Below, one piece after another: positions 6,601 to 11,613 of a DNA stretch of 11,613 bases. The notes below the pieces were generated by a model. It saw only the letters and a list, made by a program, of their open reading frames with translations. It did no database searches and was not told the origin of the DNA. The stretch is taken from the NCBI GenBank assembly GCA_020430865.1, contig JAGQIY010001168.1, positions 1 through 11,613 on the forward strand. The letters are read 5' to 3'. The position numbers and the translations under genes were made by a program. Every line of letters starts with the position of its first letter. Position 1 is the first letter of the stretch. The stretch comes from Myxococcales bacterium (GTDB lineage Bacteria; Myxococcota; Polyangia; Polyangiales; Polyangiaceae).

Positions 6601-9174
6601 CCCGAGGCGCAGGTAGCCGAGCCCGAGCCGGGACACCGGTCCGAGGGTGCGCTGGATCTCCTTCTGGGAGTCGAACAGCTGGAGCGCAGCGTCCACGGTC
6701 GTGTCGAGGAGCTGCGCGATGTCGACGCCATCGTACTCGACCGCCAGGACGTGTGGCTTGAAGCGCTTGCCCCCGCACACCGGGCACGAGAGCCTGACAT
6801 CCGCGAGGAACTGCATCTCGACCGTCTCGAAGCCCTCCCCCTTGCAGGCCTCACAGCGACCACCATCGACGTTGAACGAGAACGCGCTCGGCGGGATGGC
6901 GTTGGCCTTGGCAAGGGGCCGCGCAGCATAGAGGGCACGGACGCGATCCCAGGCCTTGGTGTAGGTCGCCGCGTTCCCTCGCGAGGTGCGCCCCAGGGGA
7001 GACTGATCCACGAGGATCACCCGCTTGAGAGCCTTGCTGCCTTCGAGGGACGTGTGGGCTCCAGGCCGAGGTACGTCGAAATCGCCGAGGGCGCGCTGAA
7101 CCGCACGGCCCAGCACGTCCTCCACCAGGCTGCTCTTGCCCGACCCGCTCGGTCCCGTGACGGCGCAAACCACCCCGAGCGGAAAGCGGACGTCGATGCC
7201 CTTCAGGTTGTGCTCGGAAGCCCCCCGGAGTTCGAGCCATTTCTTCGCGACCAGCCGCTCACGCTGATAGCTGGCGTCTCGAGCACCGTAGGTCGGCGTG
7301 CTCGCGTCGGCTACCTTCATCGACCTGGAGCGTTTCCCCGAGGTTTTATGGACCTCGACCTTGCCGGCAGTGCCCTTGCCCGACTTCCTGGGTCTGGGGG
7401 TGAGGCGCGAATCGCGGACGATGCGACCGCCTGCTTCCCCCGCCCCTGGTCCCAGCTCGATGACTCGATCGGCGGCAGCGATCAGCAGCGGATCGTGCTC
7501 GACCACGACGACCGCGTTTCCGCGATCCGCCAGCTCTCGCAGCAGCTTCGCCAGCGGCTCGATGTCCAGCGCATGCAGGCCCACCGTCGGCTCGTCCAGC
7601 ACGAACAGCGCGTTGTGAAGGCTGGTGCCGAGCGCCGCGGTGAGGGTCACTCGCTGAGTCTCGCCGCCGCTCAGGCTGCGTGCTTGACGGTCCAGCGTGA
7701 GGTACCCGAGCCCCACACGATGCAGGTAGCCGAGGCGACTCTCGAGCTCACTGCGCGCCAGCTCCCCCTGTCCGCTGCGAGTCTGGAGCTTCGCGATGCG
7801 CTCGTGCGCGTGCTGGATCTCGAGGGCGTGCCAAGCCGCGAGGTTCAAGCCACCTACCTCGTAGCCCAGCGCTCGCTCGTTCAGACGCTTTCCCTCACAC
7901 ACGGGACACACGTCATAGGCGCGGTAGCGGGACAGGAAGACGCGTACGTGCATCTTGTAGGTACGCGTCTCGAGCCAGCGAAACCAGCCTAGTACCCCGG
8001 GGAAATGGCCACGCTTCCAGTCGCCGTCTCCCTCCAGCACCAGGCGCTGCTGCTCCTTGCTGAGCTTGCTCCAGGGTTTGTCCCAGGGCACCCCAGCGCG
8101 CTCGCAGAACTTCTTCAGCTCGCGGCGTTCCCAGCTGGTGGACTTTCCCCGCGCCCAGGGTCGGATCACGCCCTTGGATAGTGGAAGATCCGGGTTCGGG
8201 ATCACCTTGTCGGGATCCACGCCGATCACCCGGCCGAAGCCGCGGCACTCGGGGCAGGCCCCGAGGGGTGACTCGTAGGAGAAGAGCCCTGGACGTGGCG
8301 CCTCGAGCCGCCGCGGCCGGCCGGCATCCTCGCACTCTGCGCAGCTGTAGCCCCGGCTGAGCAGCCGTTCACTTCGGTCGGGAAGCCGCACCCAGGCCTG
8401 GCCATCACCCCGTTCGAAGGCGAGTTCGAGACCCTCGCTCAACCTCGCCGCGTCGCGGCTGCTCGGCCTCAGGCGGTCGACCACGACGGCCAGGCGCTGC
8501 TTCGCAGCTTCACTTGGCTTGACATCGTCGAGCTTCCGCAGCTCGCCCTTCAGGAACAGGCGTCGCAAGCCGGCTTCTGCCAGCCCCTCCCGTAGCTCCA
8601 GGTAGTGTTCCCGCGAGGCAACGTTGGCGACGTACCCGAGCAACACCGGATCGGCCCCCGGAGGCGCCGGTTCGCTGATCAGCAGGCGGGCAGCGCCAGC
8701 GGTGTCCAGCAGCCGCGCCACGCTCCCGTGCTCCGGGCACACCGGCACGGACTCCCGGGTGAACAGCGCGGACAGGTACGGCTCGAGATCCGCCATCGTC
8801 GCGACCGACGATCGCGAGCTCTTCACGGGGGCGCTGCGATCGACTGCAACCGCGGCGGGAACCGGTTCGAGGGAGTCCATCGGCGGCCGCTCCAGGCGCT
8901 CGAGGAACTGCCTGGCGTAGGGGCTGAAGCTCTCGACGAAGCGCCGCTGCCCTTCTGCGTACAGCGTATCCAGGGCCAGGCTGCTCTTGCCAGCCCCGGA
9001 GACGCCAGTGAGCACCACGATTTCCCCGGGCACGAGGCTCAAGTCGACCGACTTGAGGTTGTGGGTGCGGGCGCCTCGAAGCTCCGTGGTCAGCATGAGG
9101 CGGGTGATATGCGCCTCCCAAGGGTCCGGGTAAAGGGCCAAGCTGGGACTTGCGGCGCTGCGAGGCGCGTGCAT
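3664..9174 (-). CDS. uvrA: Tandem-duplicated UvrA-like excinuclease subunit (four ABC ATPase domains)
   Basis: This 1836-residue protein is two UvrA-like units in one chain (about 1-970 and 971-1836); ordinary UvrA is about 940 residues and acts as a dimer. UvrA finds DNA lesions and loads UvrB in nucleotide excision repair. Four complete ATPase sites are visible. Walker A: 57-64, 674-681, 1013-1020, 1534-1541. LSGGE signatures: 501, 864, 1367, 1724. Walker B Asp-Glu: 527, 890, 1393, 1752. Each is followed by a switch His (VEHD, VDHD, VEHD, IEHH). Zinc cysteine pairs are intact: C278/281+C307/310, C774/777+C797/800, C1227/1230+C1251/1254, C1634/1637+C1657/1660, plus CPxC at 423 and 1281. UvrB-binding-like regions lie at about 131-270 and 1090-1220. 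The insertion domain (about 311-422) is nearly gone from copy 2. Basic linkers occupy 586-643 and 1475-1503. A strong Shine-Dalgarno supports ATG 9174 over ATG 9096. Chlamydial UvrA is also duplicated. A role in drug or lesion-specific protection is an alternative. Confidence 0.93.
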   Translation of the reverse strand: MHAPRSAASPSLALYPDPWEAHITRLMLTTELRGARTHNLKSVDLSLVPGEIVVLTGVSGAGKSSLALDTLYAEGQRRFVESFSPYARQFLERLERPPMDSLEPVPAAVAVDRSAPVKSSRSSVATMADLEPYLSALFTRESVPVCPEHGSVARLLDTAGAARLLISEPAPPGADPVLLGYVANVASREHYLELREGLAEAGLRRLFLKGELRKLDDVKPSEAAKQRLAVVVDRLRPSSRDAARLSEGLELAFERGDGQAWVRLPDRSERLLSRGYSCAECEDAGRPRRLEAPRPGLFSYESPLGACPECRGFGRVIGVDPDKVIPNPDLPLSKGVIRPWARGKSTSWERRELKKFCERAGVPWDKPWSKLSKEQQRLVLEGDGDWKRGHFPGVLGWFRWLETRTYKMHVRVFLSRYRAYDVCPVCEGKRLNERALGYEVGGLNLAAWHALEIQHAHERIAKLQTRSGQGELARSELESRLGYLHRVGLGYLTLDRQARSLSGGETQRVTLTAALGTSLHNALFVLDEPTVGLHALDIEPLAKLLRELADRGNAVVVVEHDPLLIAAADRVIELGPGAGEAGGRIVRDSRLTPRPRKSGKGTAGKVEVHKTSGKRSRSMKVADASTPTYGARDASYQRERLVAKKWLELRGASEHNLKGIDVRFPLGVVCAVTGPSGSGKSSLVEDVLGRAVQRALGDFDVPRPGAHTSLEGSKALKRVILVDQSPLGRTSRGNAATYTKAWDRVRALYAARPLAKANAIPPSAFSFNVDGGRCEACKGEGFETVEMQFLADVRLSCPVCGGKRFKPHVLAVEYDGVDIAQLLDTTVDAALQLFDSQKEIQRTLGPVSRLGLGYLRLGQPLSTLSGGEAQRLKLARALCEKLDGALLILDEPSAGLHSNEVGLLLRALDDVLRAGGSVLLVDHDLEVIRAADWVIDLGPRGGAGGGEIVAVGPPEELASGATAEALRQGAQAPKLRIRAEPARPVLRVERAREHNLQDVSVEIPHGKLCVVTGPSGSGKSSLAFDVIFAEGQRRFLETLTPYARQFLPTLPRPDVSRVEGVPPAVALEQRTSRAGSKSTVATVTEVAHYLRLLYAKLGVPHCPEHDLPIANLRFEQVLAEVQAQKGKFDLLAPVIQARKGTYLDVFTTAARSGIARALVDGEWIHTDTPPKLSRSKEHDIDLLIAEAIGARDVTPELLREALRWGKGAVRLLLADGEARLVSQSSACPSCGLSVPELDPRFFSFNTKQGRCETCEGDGVLCEVRKVGRGKQARSEEVYSSCPDCSGERLGPVPRAVRFSPDAGPGLRYPELMQLSVRRAADAVRAWKLSGDRARVGAAVVQELERRLSFLEEVGLDYLSLDRGARSLSGGEMQRLRLAAQLGSGLTGALYVLDEPTIGLHPRDTARLVGNLKRLVEQGSTVLVVEHDEDTIRAADYLIDVGPGGGTHGGNIVAVGSPEHVLEQPDSPTAQSLKEQPQLRKQIPVENSKGKPRGKRASAESPSTHAWLELFGASEHNLQGVDLRLPLGRLNVVAGVSGSGKSTLVRQVLLPAVRRQLGLVAETPGAFARLGDTAELQRAISVDQSPIGRTPRSVPATFLGIFDDLRRLYAATPEAKVRGFDASRFSFNTPRGGRCTTCDGQGAITHEMSFLPDVITTCPACDGQRFEPSTLEVQYRGLSIGDVLNLSAEQAVHAFEHHPRVVQPLRTLVDLGAGYVRLGQGSHTLSGGEAQRLKLASELTEGARHQPTLYVLDEPTTGLHLSDVGRLVHVLGRLVERGDTLVVIEHHPQVIASADWVVELGPEGGEAGGRIVAEGTPSDLRRVKTATGRVLASARRR

Positions 9175-9177
9175 AGT
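9150..9177 (+). promoter_or_regulatory. Possible sigma70-type promoter for smpB
   Basis: TTGCGG (9150-9155) and CATAGT (9172-9177) are separated by 16 bp, a tolerable match to -35 and -10 boxes, and would start transcription about 50 bases before the smpB ATG. The -10 overlaps the uvrA start codon on the other strand, so the two genes would compete for the same DNA. The match is imperfect, and promoters in this lineage are poorly predicted from sequence. Confidence 0.3.
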
Positions 9178-9181
9178 GCCC

Positions 9182-9186
9182 CCTCC
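9182..9186 (-). promoter_or_regulatory. Ribosome binding site that fixes the uvrA start
   Basis: On the minus strand, GGAGG lies 7 bases before the ATG at 9174-9172, inside a longer purine run (GGGGAGGGGG). This is the best Shine-Dalgarno in the window. The internal ATG at 9096-9094, closer to the usual UvrA N-terminus, has only a GGGAGG about 17 bases away, so the longer protein with 26 extra residues is preferred. Confidence 0.75.
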
Positions 9187-9233
9187 CCGCGGCGGCGCCC
9201 CTGCGCTCGAAGGTCCGCGGACGCTTGGAAGTC

Positions 9234-9728
9234 ATGGCTGCGGCAAAGGACAAGCTGTTTGGCGATCGCGTCGTCGCTCTCAATCGGAGGGCTCGCCACG
9301 AGTACGAGCTGGGCGACAGCTACGAGGCGGGCATGCAGCTGATCGGCAGCGAGGTGCGGGCGCTGCGCGTCCACGGCGGTGATCTGAGCGACGCCTGGGT
9401 GGACATCACTCGGGACGGGCAGGCAGTCGTCAAAGGCATGCGCATCCCGACCCTCGATCACGCAGCGTTCGGTCACGAGGAGACGCGCCCGCGGAAGCTC
9501 CTGCTCCACGCCTACGAGATCGAGCGCCTGCGCGCGACCGTCGAGCGCGAGCGCATGACCATCGTCGCGACGAAGTGCTACTTCAAGAACGGCCGCGCCA
9601 AGCTGGAGATCGCCTTGGCCCGTGGCAAGAAGCAGTACGACAAGCGACAGTCTCTCAAGGAGCGCGACGCCAAGCGTGAGGCCTACGACGCCATCCGCGA
9701 AGGCAAGACCCGCGGAGGCAGTCGATGA
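9234..9728 (+). CDS. smpB: SsrA-binding protein SmpB
   Basis: SmpB binds the tRNA-like part of tmRNA and brings it to ribosomes stalled on broken messages, so that the nascent peptide is tagged for degradation and the ribosome is freed. The 164-residue length is typical. Visible family motifs are NRRARHEYEL (17-26), the EAGMQLIGSEVRALR stretch (31-45), RPRKLLLH (85-92) and the C-terminal GKKQYDKRQSLKERD (131-145). The basic tail that follows is the segment known to enter the mRNA channel and monitor the decoding site. I chose ATG 9234, preceded by GGAAG with a short spacer. TTG 9225 would add only three residues. The gene is divergent from uvrA across 59 bp and is followed by a small gene overlapping its stop codon, so it probably heads a three-gene transcript. 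The tmRNA gene ssrA, often near smpB, was not found here. Confidence 0.96.
   Translation: MAAAKDKLFGDRVVALNRRARHEYELGDSYEAGMQLIGSEVRALRVHGGDLSDAWVDITRDGQAVVKGMRIPTLDHAAFGHEETRPRKLLLHAYEIERLRATVERERMTIVATKCYFKNGRAKLEIALARGKKQYDKRQSLKERDAKREAYDAIREGKTRGGSR
9714..9718 (+). promoter_or_regulatory. Ribosome binding site inside the end of smpB
   Basis: GGAGG lies 6 bases before the ATG at 9725, within the last codons of smpB. Combined with the ATGA overlap, it supports real translation of the downstream small gene, coupled to smpB by re-initiating or newly loaded ribosomes. Confidence 0.7.
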
Positions 9729-9979
9729 GCGTTCTTGAACTGGCCTGGCTGAAGGGCGGAGACGGCAAGCTGGTGGAGAGCGATGGCGCCTCCGCCAGAG
9801 TCAGCAGTAGCATTCCGTCTCCTCCGGGATCCACTCTTGAAGGCAAGGTCGAAGGCATGAACGGCGCCTTTGCGCTGAAGGTCAAGAACTGCAAGAAGCA
9901 GCCGGACGGGCGCTTCTTGATCGACGGCAAGTGGGTGAACTTGACCCGGGAACAGCGGACGCGAGTGCTGGAGGCGTAG
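9725..9979 (+). CDS. Small conserved-looking protein of unknown function, coupled to smpB
   Basis: The 84-residue product is soluble, with no signal peptide or membrane segment. It looks like a small beta-rich fold: MSVLELAWLKGGDGKLVE, a Ser/Pro loop, then EGKVEGMNGAFALKVKNCK, and a C-terminal GRFLIDGKWVNLTREQR ending in a short helix. The alternating hydrophobic strands followed by a Gly-Arg strand faintly recall PilZ-type beta barrels, but the RxxxR and (D/N)xSxxG c-di-GMP motifs are missing, so I do not assign that family. The start is well supported: ATG overlaps the smpB stop (ATGA) and GGAGG sits 6 bases upstream. This tight arrangement suggests co-expression with SmpB at a linked level, but says little about function. 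A single Cys and several Lys are the only reactive residues of note. Confidence 0.72.
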   Translation: MSVLELAWLKGGDGKLVESDGASARVSSSIPSPPGSTLEGKVEGMNGAFALKVKNCKKQPDGRFLIDGKWVNLTREQRTRVLEA

Positions 9980-10020
9980 GGGCTCGACGCGCCTGCCCCG
10001 GTTGCGTAGTCTCGCCACCG

Positions 10021-11175
10021 ATGGCAGCGAAGAAGAAGGCGCGAGGCGAGCTCGACTTCTCGAACGCTGCGGCGCTGCAGCACGCAGACGTCGCGTTCGG
10101 GAGGAGGTACCTGAAGCCGGGCTTCGGCTTCAACGAGGCTCAGGACGTGGCCTGGGCGCTTGGCTGGCCACACTTCACGGTCATCGACGACGTGACCAAG
10201 CCGAAGCTCCCCGAGTGGCAGGGGAAGCTGTTCATGCTGCCCGATTTCGCGCTGAGTGTTCCGCGAGCGGAGGCAACCTTCGCCGTGAGGCTGCTGTCTT
10301 TGCCTCGCGTCAGGCGAGACTACAAGGAGTGGGTCGAGAAGGTGCGACCACAGCTCGAGCGCACCGATCCGGTCAGCGCCGATGAAGCCCTGGAGATCCT
10401 CGAGATCAACCTGAATCCAGACTGCGGCTTCTACCTGCAGCAGCACTTTCGCCGGACGCTCTTCGCGATGGAGGGCCTCGTTGGCCCGTCCGCCATGGCC
10501 GAGGGGGTAACTCGCGCATTCGAGCGCCTGAGCCTCGAACAGCTCACCACGAGGAACGTCGAGTTCGCACGGTTCTTCTCCACGCTGGGCTTCTTCCTGC
10601 TTCGCGTCCCGGAGACCGAACACGCCTCCCTGACCGAGCGCCTCGAGGCAGTCTTCCAGCGCGTCGCGTCGACGTTTTCGGGCGATGTGCCGCCCCTCGA
10701 CCAGGTGGAGAACCACTCGCAGCTCTGGCGAGTTCTGGACGTTATTCTGCACGGAAAACTTGGCGCGAAGCGCAGCGGAGACGGAGCCGCTCGTGGGAAG
10801 GTCACGAGAGCCTCGTCGCTGTTCTGCCACGACCAGGAGTTCGTGGTCGCGTGCGCCAAGCAGTGGGAAGGCGACCCCCAGGGTAGCCCCCCATTCTCTC
10901 GCTTGGTTTTCTTGGGGGGAGAGGAGATCCTCGAGTGCGAGCGGGAGTGGGTGGAGCGATACGTCGACCCAGACCGCAAGACGCTCGGCCAGGTCCTCGT
11001 GGCGCACTACACGAACATTCGCTTGCCCGGCATCGTGCCCTTCATGCTGCGACTCGTGGATTCAACGGCAAAGAAGTCCGCGCTCGCCTGGTTCGCAACG
11101 CACGCCGACTTCGCGAAGCCTCTGCTGGAAGACCTCGACGCCGACGTCAGCGAGGTGCTGGCGCACCTCGCCTAG
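10021..11175 (+). CDS. Hypothetical protein, 384 residues, unknown function
   Basis: I do not recognise this family. The protein starts with a short basic stretch (MAAKKKARG), lacks a signal peptide and membrane segment, and is rich in Leu, Phe, Arg and Glu. After an aromatic N-terminal part (FGRRYLKPGFGFNEAQDVAWALGW as two conserved-looking blocks, then a DDVTKPKLPEW loop), it looks mostly alpha-helical, with amphipathic helices of about 15-20 residues that could form a helical-repeat scaffold. A Cys/His pair in SSLFCHDQEF and a Cys in EILECEREW are too few for a metal site. ATG 10021 was chosen because it opens the family-like sequence; an in-frame GTG/ATG region upstream would overlap the small gene. 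There is no strong Shine-Dalgarno. It lies 41 bp after the small smpB-coupled gene on the same strand with no terminator between, so co-transcription is likely. Confidence 0.75.
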   Translation: MAAKKKARGELDFSNAAALQHADVAFGRRYLKPGFGFNEAQDVAWALGWPHFTVIDDVTKPKLPEWQGKLFMLPDFALSVPRAEATFAVRLLSLPRVRRDYKEWVEKVRPQLERTDPVSADEALEILEINLNPDCGFYLQQHFRRTLFAMEGLVGPSAMAEGVTRAFERLSLEQLTTRNVEFARFFSTLGFFLLRVPETEHASLTERLEAVFQRVASTFSGDVPPLDQVENHSQLWRVLDVILHGKLGAKRSGDGAARGKVTRASSLFCHDQEFVVACAKQWEGDPQGSPPFSRLVFLGGEEILECEREWVERYVDPDRKTLGQVLVAHYTNIRLPGIVPFMLRLVDSTAKKSALAWFATHADFAKPLLEDLDADVSEVLAHLA

Positions 11176-11190
11176 GCTCGTCGACGTCGC

Positions 11191-11613
11191 TCAAAGCCCC
11201 AGGTTCTGGTCGATCTCTCGCTGCCCGCGATCCATGCGCTCTTGATGCGTGGTGCCGCGCGAAGTGGCTCCGAGGTGTCCTCCCTGAGAGCTCGAGCAAC
11301 GACGACACTGGGGATACAAGCGGACGCCACCCGATGGCACGTCGATGCCGTTGCCGCCGCGGCGAGGTGTGTGAAGCGTCGCCGGGGGGATGTGATCAGG
11401 CACGAAGTGCCCCTCGCTGCTGTCGGCGTCCGGACCATTGGGGTTTTTGGTGCCGCACGTATGGCAGCCATGCGTTGCGCCCGCCCGGTCGATCATGTCG
11501 CGCACCGTCGTGGGGCCGTTGGGACCGTCGACCTCTGCGTTCGCGAGCCTGTTGCCAGACGCGTTCAAGGCGTTGTCTGGGCACTCGACCCAGCCCGGCA
11601 CGTCATCGGTCCC
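11191..11613 (-). CDS. C-terminal part of a Cys4/Asp-His module protein, possible nuclease or toxin tip (partial)
   Basis: The minus-strand frame is open from the right edge to a TGA at 11193-11191, so the N-terminal part lies outside the window; a GTG at 11601 is in frame but need not be the start. Counting from that GTG, there are paired cysteines C46/C49 (CHTCG) and C99/C102 (CRRC), and between them FVPDHIPP with Asp69-His70, followed after the second pair by SSSQGGHLG. The order Cys-pair, Asp-His, Cys-pair, Gly recalls Cys4-zinc treble-clef nucleases of the His-Me (HNH/endonuclease VII) type, where DH is part of the active site. The upstream part is Asn/Gly-rich, like linkers before polymorphic-toxin tips. 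Nuclease activity is inference from motif order; a purely structural zinc domain is the alternative. It is convergent with the 384-residue gene, 15 bp apart, with no immunity gene visible on its strand downstream. Confidence 0.62.
   Translation of the reverse strand, partial: GTDDVPGWVECPDNALNASGNRLANAEVDGPNGPTTVRDMIDRAGATHGCHTCGTKNPNGPDADSSEGHFVPDHIPPATLHTPRRGGNGIDVPSGGVRLYPQCRRCSSSQGGHLGATSRGTTHQERMDRGQREIDQNLGL

Noticed and set aside
3811..7992. Two very long plus-strand open frames (851 and 528 codons) opposite uvrA.
   Set aside because: They are the reverse complement of a confidently identified UvrA. Their products are His/Arg/Gln/Ala-rich without family motifs, as expected from GC-rich third-position bias.
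9725..9979. Assigning the small protein to the PilZ c-di-GMP receptor family.
   Set aside because: The RxxxR and (D/N)xSxxG motifs are absent; only a vague strand pattern remains.
9655..11007. A 450-codon minus-strand frame across smpB, the small gene and the 384-residue gene.
   Set aside because: It runs antisense to SmpB, which is certain, and its product has no recognisable domain.
10021..11613. Toxin-immunity pair made of the 384-residue protein and the Cys4 protein.
   Set aside because: The two genes converge on opposite strands. Immunity genes normally follow the toxin on the same strand, and the 384-residue gene belongs with smpB by spacing.

Overview
The window is GC-rich and densely packed. 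It has long spurious open frames opposite real genes, and several genes resemble architectures common in myxobacteria and other large-genome delta-proteobacterial lineages: proline-rich single-pass membrane proteins, lineage-restricted hypotheticals, and a UvrA about twice the normal length. The taxon is inferred from style and composition only; there is no rRNA or other marker. I see no tRNA, rRNA, CRISPR array, insertion sequence or attachment site.

Layout, left to right. (1) 2-223 (+): C-terminal proline-rich tail of a protein entering from the left, followed by a hairpin that could end transcription. (2) 533-1252 (+): 239-residue tandem ACT-domain protein resembling the regulatory C-terminus of GlnD without its catalytic parts. 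(3) 1243-2388 (-): GT4-type glycosyltransferase whose 3' end overlaps the ACT gene by 10 bp. (4) 2509-3651 (+), divergent from (3): proline-rich protein with one membrane segment and a (Pro-Thr)n tail. (5) 3664-9174 (-): 1836-residue tandem UvrA with four ABC ATPase domains, filling almost half of the window. (6) 9234-9728 (+), divergent from uvrA across 59 bp: smpB. (7) 9725-9979 (+): 84-residue unknown protein overlapping smpB by ATGA. (8) 10021-11175 (+): 384-residue unknown protein, probably in the same transcription unit. (9) 11191 to the right edge (-): C-terminal part of a protein with a four-cysteine, Asp-His module resembling treble-clef/HNH nucleases, possibly a toxin tip.

The genes do not form one pathway. 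The clearest functional themes are nucleotide excision repair (tandem UvrA) beside ribosome rescue (SmpB), a possible nitrogen or amino-acid sensing protein, and envelope or polysaccharide functions (glycosyltransferase, membrane protein). The strongest unusual signal is the tandem UvrA. Its two halves have diverged asymmetrically: the second has lost nearly all of the insertion domain, and each half lacks a different part of the UvrB-binding domain consensus. The partial Cys4/Asp-His protein at the right edge and the small protein coupled to smpB are the next most interesting items. I found no convincing new multi-gene defence or biosynthetic system in the part that is visible.
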